The notes below the pieces were generated by a model that was not told the DNA's origin, made no database searches, and worked only from the letters and a program-made list of their open reading frames with translations. DNA of 6,069 bases, taken from NCBI GenBank assembly GCA_947500965.1, contig CANMWW010000157.1:1-6069 (forward strand). The letters run 5' to 3'. Of the stretch, positions 1 through 5,521 are shown one piece after another. Position numbers and translations under genes: made by a program. Within the stretch, counting starts at the first letter, position 1; the number at the start of each line of letters is the position of its first letter. Source of the DNA: Alphaproteobacteria bacterium. GTDB lineage: Bacteria > Pseudomonadota > Alphaproteobacteria > CACIAM-22H2.

Positions 1-1
1 C

Positions 2-1126
2 GACGCGCCGCGCCTGCCCGCGAGCCATCCCCGGCCCGGTCCCGCGGACACGTGCCTCGTTCTCTTCACCTCCGGCACGACCGGCGTGCCCAAGGGCGTG
101 ATGCACGCGCATCGCAGCTTCGTGGTGGCGGGCGAGGGCTTCGTGGAGCGGCAATGGCTGCAGCCCGGCGACCGGATGCTGTGCATCCTGCCGATGTTCC
201 ACGTCAACGCGCTGTTCTACTCGCTCGGCGGCGCGCTGGCGGCGGGCGCGACGCTCGTGCTCGGCGGGAGGTTCAGCGCCTCGCGCTTCTGGCCGCTCGT
301 CGCCGCGAGCGGCGCGACGCAGGTCAACATGCTCGGCTCGATCGGCAAGATCCTCGCGCTGCGGCCGCGCGCCGAGTTCGTGGCTGGCCACGCGCTGGAC
401 CGCGTCTACTGCGTCCCGATGCCCGCGGACGTGCAGCAGGCCTTCCGCGAGGAGTTCGGCGTGCGCCGGATCGCCGAGGGCTACGGCATGTCCGAGGTGC
501 CCGGGATCCTGGCGCAGCCCTACGGCGTGGAGCCGGTGCCCGGCACGATGGGCCGCGTGTGCCGCCATCCCGACGGCCGTGCCTTCGGCGAGCTGCGCGT
601 CGTCGACGAGGACGGTCGCGACGTCGCGCCGGGGGAGGCGGGGACGCTGCTCGTGCGCACGGAGCTCGCGATGCAGGGCTATTTCGAGGCGCCGGAGCAG
701 ACGCGCGCCGCCTTCCGCGACGGCTACTTCGTGACCGGCGACCGCGTGCGCGAGACCTCCGCCGGCACCTTCGCCTTCGTCGCGCGCGACAAGGACATGA
801 TCCGCCGCCGCGGCGAGAACGTCGCCGCGGCGGAGATCGACCAGGCCGCGCTGACCGTCCCGGATGTCGGCGAGGCCGCCGCGGTGGCGGTGCCGTCGGA
901 CCTTGGCGAGGACGACATCCTGCTCGCGGTCGTGCCGCGCGCCGGGGCATCGCTGTCCGCGGAGGCCGTGCACGCGCATCTGCGCGCGCGCCTCGCGCCG
1001 GCGAAGCTGCCGCGCTACGTCGCGGTCGTCGACGAGGTGCCCTACGGTCCGACCCAGCGCGTGCTGCGCTTCAGGCTCGCGCAGGACGCGACGCTGCGGG
1101 CGAAGGCGCGCGACTTCGGCGGCTGA
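2..1126 (+). CDS. AMP-binding acyl-CoA synthetase/ligase, C-terminal part (5' end outside window)
   Basis: The reading frame is open from the window's left edge, so this is a partial gene of about 374 codons; roughly the first 150 residues of a typical ~500-540 aa ligase are missing. The family activates a carboxylic acid with ATP to an acyl-adenylate and transfers it to CoA. Visible core motifs, in order, are the phosphate-binding loop TSGTTGVPKG (68-97), GYGMSE (479-496), the ATP-ribose-binding TGD (734-742) and the hinge RDKDMIRRRGEN (785-820). The C-terminal lid motif is PTQRVLR, in which the usual adenylation lysine is Arg (codon 1058-1060). The RRRGEN hinge resembles CaiC-like (carnitine/crotonobetaine-CoA ligase) and generic 'ATP-dependent acyl-CoA ligase' members, but the substrate cannot be read from sequence. 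It is convergent with the epimerase gene, 10 nt away, and shows no obvious link to the sulfolactate module. A GTG inside the phosphate loop (86) is not a credible start. Confidence 0.93.
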   Translation, partial: DAPRLPASHPRPGPADTCLVLFTSGTTGVPKGVMHAHRSFVVAGEGFVERQWLQPGDRMLCILPMFHVNALFYSLGGALAAGATLVLGGRFSASRFWPLVAASGATQVNMLGSIGKILALRPRAEFVAGHALDRVYCVPMPADVQQAFREEFGVRRIAEGYGMSEVPGILAQPYGVEPVPGTMGRVCRHPDGRAFGELRVVDEDGRDVAPGEAGTLLVRTELAMQGYFEAPEQTRAAFRDGYFVTGDRVRETSAGTFAFVARDKDMIRRRGENVAAAEIDQAALTVPDVGEAAAVAVPSDLGEDDILLAVVPRAGASLSAEAVHAHLRARLAPAKLPRYVAVVDEVPYGPTQRVLRFRLAQDATLRAKARDFGG

Positions 1127-1144
1127 GGCGCGGGCGTCAGCCGC
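1119..1144. terminator. Hairpin spanning convergent stop codons, possible bidirectional terminator
   Basis: GCGGCTGA (1119-1126) is perfectly complementary to TCAGCCGC (1137-1144), giving an 8-bp stem around a 10-nt loop. The TGA stops of both convergent genes sit inside the stem, one on each strand. Because the structure is symmetric it would form in transcripts from either side. No T-run follows on either strand, so it is not a classical intrinsic terminator. It may act as a weak terminator or 3'-end stabiliser, or have no role. Confidence 0.4.
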
Positions 1145-2030
1145 GCGACACGGCGAAGCGCATCTCGCCCTGCAGCGTCTCTCCGGGCGCGAGCACGCGC
1201 AGGCCGCCATCCTCGCCAGGGCGATTGAAGGCGTCGGTGTCGTGGCTCACCGGCTCGACCGCGAAGAAGGGCTTCCCGGGCGGCACGAAGACGACCAGCC
1301 TGCCGAAGACCGCGGAGGCGGAGATCTCGAGCACGAGCCGCTCCGACGGCCATTCGATGCGCGCGGGGCGCGTCCAGCCGACGAAGACGGCGTCGAGGTC
1401 GACAGGGTCGACCTCGCGCCCCGCGGAGAAGTCGAAGCGCGCGGGAACGGGCACGCGCCGCAGCGGGAACCCGGCCTCGTCGCCCTCCCACATCTTGCCG
1501 AGCCCGACGCGCAGCCGCGCGTCCTTGCTGCGCCGGAAATAGGGATGGTGGCCGAGGCCGGCCGGCATGTCGCCGTCGCCGGTGTTGGTGACCGCCATCC
1601 AGAGCGTCGCGCCACCGGCATCGAGGGCGAAGCCCTGCCGCGCCTCGCAGGCGAAGGGCCAGAAGCCGTCGGCCTCGTGGCGCTGCACGAGCATCGCGGC
1701 GGAGGGACTCCGGTCCTCCACCACCCACGGCCGGCGCCAGCCATTGCCATGGATCGCATGGTCGCCGCCGAGCGCGTCGCGGGCGAGCTCGATCGTCCGG
1801 CCCCTCCACGCGAAGCGCGCGTCGCGCACGCGGTTGGAATAGGGCACGAGCGGCCAGCTCGCGGCGCCGCGCGGGTTACCGGCGCGCAGGAGCGCGCGGT
1901 CCGGTGCGCGCATCAGCGCGGTCCCCGCGTGCCAGAGGCCGACGATCGTGCCGCCCGCGGCTGGAGAGAGCTCGAGGCTGAGGTCGCCCGCGCGCAGCAC
2001 GAGGGCTTCGGGGGGGTGGTGGTCCATCAT
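1137..2030 (-). CDS. Aldose 1-epimerase (galactose mutarotase-like) family protein
   Basis: This 297-aa protein has the normal length for the aldose 1-epimerase (mutarotase) superfamily, beta-sandwich enzymes that interconvert alpha and beta anomers of sugars. Visible family motifs are YSNRVRD (64-70, with the sugar-binding Arg), IHGNGWRRPW (93-102, first active-site His H94), AGLGHHPYF (157-165, catalytic-acid His region H161/H162) and AVEPVSH (257-263, catalytic base Glu E259), followed by DAFN (266-269). The WPLVPYSNR...IHGNGWRRPW layout resembles the E. coli YphB branch more than classical GalM; this is from memory, not an alignment. There is no signal peptide, so it should be cytoplasmic. 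Two Met codons stand in tandem (2030 and 2027). An AGGA on the minus strand (2035-2038) lies 4 nt before the first and 7 nt before the second, so the second may be the real start. It is divergent from the sulfolactate module. Substrate is unknown; a sulfosugar role is possible but speculative. Confidence 0.9.
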   Translation of the reverse strand: MMDHHPPEALVLRAGDLSLELSPAAGGTIVGLWHAGTALMRAPDRALLRAGNPRGAASWPLVPYSNRVRDARFAWRGRTIELARDALGGDHAIHGNGWRRPWVVEDRSPSAAMLVQRHEADGFWPFACEARQGFALDAGGATLWMAVTNTGDGDMPAGLGHHPYFRRSKDARLRVGLGKMWEGDEAGFPLRRVPVPARFDFSAGREVDPVDLDAVFVGWTRPARIEWPSERLVLEISASAVFGRLVVFVPPGKPFFAVEPVSHDTDAFNRPGEDGGLRVLAPGETLQGEMRFAVSRG

Positions 2031-2039
2031 GCGATCCTA

Positions 2040-2049
2040 GCGTGCACGC
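2040..2049. promoter_or_regulatory. 10-bp palindrome in the divergent intergenic region (possible operator)
   Basis: GCGTGCACGC is a perfect 10-bp palindrome between the divergent epimerase gene and suyA, just upstream of the epimerase ribosome binding site and about 20 nt left of the predicted rightward promoter. Its position would suit a dimeric regulator controlling both directions. However, short GC palindromes are frequent in DNA of this composition and there is no second copy in the gap, so support is weak. Confidence 0.15.
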
Positions 2050-2070
2050 GGGCCGCGCCGGGCGGTTTCG

Positions 2071-2099
2071 TTGACCACGCGGCGCGGCGAACCTAGGGT
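2071..2099 (+). promoter_or_regulatory. Candidate sigma70-type promoter for the suyAB-exporter-comC module
   Basis: TTGACC (2071-2076) matches the -35 consensus at five of six positions. Exactly 17 nt later, TAGGGT (2094-2099) keeps the first two and the last base of the -10 consensus. Transcription would begin near 2106, giving a leader of about 40 nt before the suyA ATG. This is the most AT-containing part of the 117-nt divergent gap. The -10 match is only three of six, so the call is tentative. No convincing promoter pair was found for the leftward epimerase gene. Confidence 0.42.
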
Positions 2100-2147
2100 G
2101 CCTTGCAGGCGGCCTTCCAGGGCCGCGCCACGCGCGCGAGGAGCGAC

Positions 2148-2435
2148 ATGCCGACAACGCATTTCATCGTGCACGACAAGGCCGACAATGTCGGCGTGGT
2201 CGTGGTCGAGGACGTCAAGCCGGGCCAGAAGCTCACCGGCTGGGTGATGGAGGGGGACGGGACGATCGTCGTGAAGGCGCTCGACGCCGTGCCGCTCGGC
2301 CACAAGATCGCGCTGCGCGACCTGAAGAAGGGCGACACCGTCTTCAAGTACGGCCACGACATCGGCAAGGTCGTCGACCCGGCCGGCAAGGGCCGCCACG
2401 TGCACGTGCACAACATCAAGACGAAGAGGTGGTGA
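2148..2435 (+). CDS. suyA: (2R)-sulfolactate sulfo-lyase, small (alpha) subunit; SAF-domain UxaA-family protein
   Basis: The 95-aa protein is a stand-alone SAF domain, equivalent to the N-terminal domain of one-chain altronate/galactarate dehydratases. Conserved features are HDKADNVGV (9-17), ALDAVPLGHKIAL (44-56), the VFKYG segment (65-69) with IG following (72-73), and the C-terminal HVHVHNIKT (84-92). In SuyAB the small and large subunits together cleave (R)-3-sulfolactate to pyruvate and sulfite in the cytoplasm. The start is the ATG at 2148, with GAGGAG (2138-2143) 4 nt upstream. An in-frame TTG at 2103 is rejected because it lacks a ribosome site and sits at the predicted transcription start. 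The next gene begins 1 nt after the stop, so the two are translationally coupled, as expected for paired subunits. The SuyA name rests on similarity recalled from known SuyA proteins and on the exporter and ComC neighbours. The alternative is the small subunit of another UxaA-type sugar-acid dehydratase. Confidence 0.8.
   Translation: MPTTHFIVHDKADNVGVVVVEDVKPGQKLTGWVMEGDGTIVVKALDAVPLGHKIALRDLKKGDTVFKYGHDIGKVVDPAGKGRHVHVHNIKTKRW
2426..2430 (+). promoter_or_regulatory. Ribosome binding site that fixes the suyB start
   Basis: GAGGT, embedded in the last codons of suyA, lies 6 nt before the ATG at 2437. The other in-frame Met at 2515, which would give a protein beginning just before GYRRANG as in shorter homologues, has no purine-rich site upstream. 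The longer N-terminus is therefore preferred. Confidence 0.6.
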
Positions 2436-2436
2436 G

Positions 2437-3663
2437 ATGGCCGTGACCAAGCGCAAGGCCGGCGCCCCGGCCATCGTCTCCAGGCGCGCGCGCAGCCGCG
2501 ACCGCATCCGCTTCATGGGCTATCGCCGCGCCAACGGGCGCGTCGGCGTCCGCAACCACGTGATCATCCTGCCGCTGGACGACCTGTCCAACGCGGCCTG
2601 CGAGGCCGTGGCCAACAACATCAAGGGCACGCTGGCCCTGCCGCACGCCTATGGGCGGCTGCAGTTCGGCGAGGACCTGGCGCTGCATTTCCGCACGCTG
2701 ATCGGGACCGGGACGAACCCGAACGTCGCCGCGGTGATCGTCATCGGCATCGAGCCCGGCTGGACCGGGCGCGTGGTCGAGGGCATCGCGAAGAGCGGCA
2801 AGCCCGTGGCCGGCTTCGCCATCGAGGGCCATGGCGACCTCAAGGTCATCGAGATGGCCAGCCGTCGCGCGCAGCAGTTCCTGATGGACGCCACGGAGCT
2901 CCAGCGCGAGGAGTGCTGGATGGACGAGCTCTGGGTCTCCACCAAGTGCGGAGAGTCCGACACGACCTCCGGCCTCGCGTCCTGCCCGACCGTCGGCAAC
3001 CTGATCGACAAGATCGACCCGATGGGCGCCACCACCTGCTTCGGCGAGACCACCGAACTGACGGGCGCCGAGGTCGAGTGCGCCAAGCGCGCGCTCGACA
3101 AGGACGTGGCCGCGAAGTTCATGGCCGTGTTCAATGCCTACCAGGACGTCGTCAACCGCCACAAGACGAACGACCTCTCGGAGTCGCAGCCGACCAAGGG
3201 CAACATCGCGGGCGGCCTGTCGACGATCGAGGAGAAGGCCTTCGGCAACTTCCAGAAGATCGGGCACAGGACGAAGTACGTGGACGTGCTCGCGCCGGCC
3301 GAGGAGCCGCGCAAGGGCTCCGGCCTCTACTTCATGGACACGTCCTCGGCGGCGGCGGAATGCGTGACGCTGCAGGCCGCGGCCGGCTTCGTCGTGCATC
3401 TCTTCCCGACCGGCCAGGGCAACGTCATCGGCAACCCGATCGAGCCGGTGATCAAGCTCACGGCGAACCCGAAGACCGCGCGGCTCATGCCCGAGCACAT
3501 CGACCTCGACGTCTCCGGCATCCTGCGCCGCGAGATGAACCTCGACCAGGCGGGCGACGCGCTGATCGACATCATGGTGCGGACCTGCAACGGCAGGCTC
3601 ACCTGCGCCGAGGCGCTGGGCCATCGCGAGTTCGTGATGACCAAGCTCTACCAGAGCGCCTGA
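2437..3663 (+). CDS. suyB: (2R)-sulfolactate sulfo-lyase, large (beta) subunit; UxaA/GarD family
   Basis: This 408-aa protein corresponds to the catalytic C-terminal part of altronate/galactarate dehydratases, present here as a separate subunit. Motifs in order are GYRRANGRVGVRNHV (28-42), DDLSNAA (48-54), ALPHAYGRLQFG (67-78), STKCGESDTTSG (168-179, family Cys C171), GNIAGGLSTIEEKAFGN (255-271), TGQGNVIGNP (325-334) and ALGHREF (393-399). The NNIKGTLALPHAYGRLQFGEDLALHFRT region and SESQPTKGNIAGG closely resemble remembered SuyB sequences and differ from E. coli UxaA (SHTYGCSQLGDD, PSPGNKAGG). The proposed reaction is (R)-sulfolactate to pyruvate plus sulfite, in the cytoplasm, with SuyA; the family is metal-dependent. 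It is separated from suyA by 1 nt and followed after 55 nt by the exporter gene. About 27 residues rich in Arg/Lys precede the conserved domain, an unusual extension. Alternative: a UxaA-family dehydratase for a sugar acid. Confidence 0.82.
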   Translation: MAVTKRKAGAPAIVSRRARSRDRIRFMGYRRANGRVGVRNHVIILPLDDLSNAACEAVANNIKGTLALPHAYGRLQFGEDLALHFRTLIGTGTNPNVAAVIVIGIEPGWTGRVVEGIAKSGKPVAGFAIEGHGDLKVIEMASRRAQQFLMDATELQREECWMDELWVSTKCGESDTTSGLASCPTVGNLIDKIDPMGATTCFGETTELTGAEVECAKRALDKDVAAKFMAVFNAYQDVVNRHKTNDLSESQPTKGNIAGGLSTIEEKAFGNFQKIGHRTKYVDVLAPAEEPRKGSGLYFMDTSSAAAECVTLQAAAGFVVHLFPTGQGNVIGNPIEPVIKLTANPKTARLMPEHIDLDVSGILRREMNLDQAGDALIDIMVRTCNGRLTCAEALGHREFVMTKLYQSA

Positions 3664-3669
3664 ACCGGC

Positions 3670-3696
3670 GCGGGGCGGGCAGGGCGCCCGCCCCGC
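3670..3696. terminator. Strong intergenic hairpin between suyB and the exporter gene
   Basis: GCGGGGCGGGC (3670-3680) pairs perfectly with GCCCGCCCCGC (3686-3696), an all-GC 11-bp stem with a 5-nt loop. It begins 6 nt after the suyB stop and ends 22 nt before the exporter start. There is no T-tract, so full Rho-independent termination is doubtful. It could attenuate transcription into the exporter gene or protect the 3' end of suyAB mRNA, giving more SuyAB than exporter. Confidence 0.45.
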
Positions 3697-3709
3697 CGAC
3701 CGGCCGGCC

Positions 3710-3714
3710 GGAGG
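3710..3714 (+). promoter_or_regulatory. Ribosome binding site supporting a TTG start for the exporter
   Basis: GGAGG lies 4 nt before a TTG codon at 3719, the first codon of a frame that immediately gives a typical TauE/SafE N-terminus. No in-frame ATG occurs before the first membrane segment. The first two bases of the site are the last two of the palindrome CCGGCCGGCCGG (3700-3711), so base pairing could partly hide it. Confidence 0.6.
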
Positions 3715-3718
3715 TCGC

Positions 3719-4450
3719 TTGGACATCCAGACCGACCTGCTCGTGGTCCTCGGCGGGACGCTGCTCGGCGCCTTCGCCTCGGGCCTCGCGGGCTTCGCCT
3801 ACGCGCTGGTCGCCTCCGCCGTCTTCCTGCACGTGCTGCCGCCGCGCGAGGCCGCGGTGCTCATCCTGCTCGGCTCGTCGATGGCGCAGTGCTTCACGAT
3901 CTGGCGCTTCCGCGCCGCGATGGATCGCAGGCGCCTGCTGCCCTTCCTGCTCGCGGGCGTCGCCGGGGTGCCGCTCGGCACGCTGGCGCTCGGCGTCGTG
4001 CCGAAGGAACTCGTGCGCGACGCGGTGGGAGGCTTCCTGGTCGCCTATGCGTCCTGGTCGCTGGCCGCGCCCGGCTTCCGCATCCGCGAGGCCGGGGGCA
4101 GGGGCGCCGACGCGGCGGTCGGCTTCGCGGGGGGCGTGCTCGGCGGCCTCGCGGGCCTCTCCGGCGCCCTGCCCACGGTCTGGTGCGGGCTGCGCGGCTG
4201 GAGCCGCGACGTCCAGCGCGCCGTGTTCCAGCCCTACATCCTCGCGATCCAGCTGCTGTCGCTCGCCTCGCTCGCGGCGGCCGGCGGCGTCGACGCGGGC
4301 GACCTGCGGCGGTTCGCCCTGACCGTTCCCGCGATCCTCGCGGGCGTCCTCCTTGGCATGCGGCTCTGCGCCCGCATCGACGAGCGGCGCTTCCGGCAGG
4401 TGATCCTCGTGCTGCTGCTCGCCTCGGGCACGGCGCTGGTGTTCTTCTAG
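3719..4450 (+). CDS. TauE/SafE family membrane transporter, probable sulfite exporter
   Basis: This 243-aa, strongly hydrophobic protein has about eight predicted membrane segments, roughly at residues 6-25, 27-40, 44-62, 73-93, 101-117, 131-157, 168-188, 199-216 and 226-242, with some merging likely. It carries the two glycine-rich half-repeats of the family: GAFASGLAGFAYALVASAVF (17-36) and, in the second half, GGVLGGLAGLSGALP (138-152). Length is normal for the family (about 240-270 aa). TauE/SafE proteins move sulfite, sulfoacetate, thiosulfate or other small anions across the inner membrane. Because suyAB just upstream would release sulfite, export of sulfite is the natural role; import of the sulfonate substrate is the alternative, since no other transporter is present. 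The start is a TTG with GGAGG 4 nt upstream. A hairpin and a GC palindrome precede it, so expression may be lower than that of suyAB. The gene is followed after 49 nt by comC. Confidence 0.86.
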   Translation: MDIQTDLLVVLGGTLLGAFASGLAGFAYALVASAVFLHVLPPREAAVLILLGSSMAQCFTIWRFRAAMDRRRLLPFLLAGVAGVPLGTLALGVVPKELVRDAVGGFLVAYASWSLAAPGFRIREAGGRGADAAVGFAGGVLGGLAGLSGALPTVWCGLRGWSRDVQRAVFQPYILAIQLLSLASLAAAGGVDAGDLRRFALTVPAILAGVLLGMRLCARIDERRFRQVILVLLLASGTALVFF

Positions 4451-4499
4451 GGGCCGCGCGCGCGAGTCCCGCGCAGCCGCGCCAACCCGGAAGGAACGC

Positions 4500-5501
4500 A
4501 TGCGGATCACCCTCGCGGAGGCCGAGAGCCTTGCAATCGGCGCACTCGTCGCCAGCGGCACCAGCCACGACAACGCCATCGACGTCGCGCGCGCCCTCGT
4601 CGCCGCCGAGGCGGACGGCCAGCCGGGCCATGGCCTGAGCCGCGTGCCGGCCTATGCCGACCAGGTGGCCGCGGGGAAGGTGCGTGGCGACGCCGAGCCC
4701 GTGCTGCAGGACAGGGGGCCCACGGCGCTCATGGTCGACGCCGCCGATGGCTTCGCCTATCCCGCGATCGCGCGGGGCATGCCGCGCGCGGGCGGAATGG
4801 CGCGCGCCTCCGGCGTCGCCGGCATGGCGGTGGCGAACTCGCATCATTTCGGCATGGCCGGGTTCCATGTCGAGCAGCCCGCGCGGCGCGGCCTCGTCGC
4901 GCTCGCCTTCGGCAACTCGCCCGCCGCGATCGCGCCCTGGGGCGGCAGGAAGGCGCTGTTCGGCACGAACCCCATCGCCTTCGCCTGCCCGAGGCTGCGC
5001 GGCGCGCCGCCGCTGGTGATCGACCTCAGCCTCAGCAAGGTCGCGCGCGGCAAGGTCATGCTCGCCGCCCAGCGCGGCGAGGCCATTCCCGAGGGCTGGG
5101 CGCTCGACGCCGAGGGCAGGCCGACCACCGACGCGAAGGCGGCGCTGGCTGGCGCCATGCTGCCCATGGGCGAGGCCAAGGGCGCCGCGCTGGTCATGAT
5201 GGTGGAGATCCTGGCTGCCGCGCTCACGGGCTCGCATTTCGGCCACGAGGCGAGTTCCTTCTTCGACGCCGCGGGCGGGCCGCCACGCGTCGGCCAGTTC
5301 TTCCTGCTCGTCGATCCGGCGCGCTTCGGCGGCGACGGCTTCGGCGTGCGCGTCGAGGAGCTCTGCGCCGCCATCCTCGCCCAGCCGGGCACGCGGATCC
5401 CGGGCGCGCGCCGGCTTGAGCTGCGCGCACGCGCCGAGAGCGACGGCATAGACGTCCCGGACGCGCTGCACGCGGAACTGCTGCGCCGCGCGGGCGCGTG
5501 A
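4500..5501 (+). CDS. comC: Ldh2/ComC-type NAD(P)-dependent dehydrogenase, probable (2R)-3-sulfolactate dehydrogenase
   Basis: This 333-aa protein has the full length of the malate/L-lactate dehydrogenase family (Ldh2, COG2055), which is unrelated to Rossmann-type lactate dehydrogenases. Family signatures are GHGLSR (43-48), with H44 and R48 matching the catalytic His and substrate Arg positions of YiaK-type enzymes, SHHFGMAGF (114-122), PWGGRKALFGTNPIAF (146-161, cofactor-pocket region), DLSLSKVARGKV (175-186) and MLPMGEAKGAAL (220-231). The family reduces 2-oxoacids to 2-hydroxyacids with NAD(P)H. In ComC proteins the pair is sulfopyruvate/(R)-sulfolactate, and the SLSKVARG segment resembles ComC as remembered. 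The genomic link to suyAB and a sulfite exporter supports this substrate: ComC would supply (R)-sulfolactate for SuyAB. The ATG at 4500 follows AAGGA (4491-4495) by 4 nt. Alternatives are malate, ureidoglycolate or diketogulonate-type reductases of the same family. The protein has no signal peptide and should be cytoplasmic. Confidence 0.8.
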   Translation: MRITLAEAESLAIGALVASGTSHDNAIDVARALVAAEADGQPGHGLSRVPAYADQVAAGKVRGDAEPVLQDRGPTALMVDAADGFAYPAIARGMPRAGGMARASGVAGMAVANSHHFGMAGFHVEQPARRGLVALAFGNSPAAIAPWGGRKALFGTNPIAFACPRLRGAPPLVIDLSLSKVARGKVMLAAQRGEAIPEGWALDAEGRPTTDAKAALAGAMLPMGEAKGAALVMMVEILAAALTGSHFGHEASSFFDAAGGPPRVGQFFLLVDPARFGGDGFGVRVEELCAAILAQPGTRIPGARRLELRARAESDGIDVPDALHAELLRRAGA

Positions 5502-5502
5502 A

Positions 5503-5521
5503 GGCGCAGCGCTAGCGCGCC
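5503..5521. terminator. Small inverted repeat between convergent comC and the murein peptidase gene
   Basis: GGCGC (5503-5507) is complementary to GCGCC (5517-5521), and the interval contains the perfect 10-bp palindrome GCGCTAGCGC (5509-5518) that includes the peptidase stop codon. The structures are mutually exclusive, short and lack a T-run. It may help end transcripts from either side, but chance is a serious alternative at this GC content. Confidence 0.22.

Noticed and set aside
52..1542. Long plus-strand open frame (496 codons) overlapping the acyl-CoA ligase and running antisense to the epimerase gene.
   Set aside because: Its translation is Arg/Ala-rich with no domain, and it overlaps two genes with clear motifs. 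GC-rich DNA yields few stop codons in alternative frames.
2103..2147. Possible upstream TTG start adding 15 residues to suyA.
   Set aside because: No ribosome site, position at the predicted transcription start, and the added residues do not look like family sequence. The ATG at 2148 has GAGGAG in front.
2398..2409. Perfect 12-bp palindrome CACGTGCACGTG, resembling a regulator site.
   Set aside because: It encodes the conserved HVHVHN motif near the end of suyA, so protein constraint explains the repeat.
2148..3663. Reading suyA and suyB as a frameshifted single-chain altronate dehydratase.
   Set aside because: The small subunit ends with the complete HVHVHN..KRW terminus and the large one has its own ribosome site and ATG. 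Split subunits are normal for SuyAB.
2416..3726. Minus-strand open frame of 436 codons opposite suyB.
   Set aside because: It mirrors the codon pattern of suyB, has no family signature, and its sequence looks like a reverse-complement shadow.
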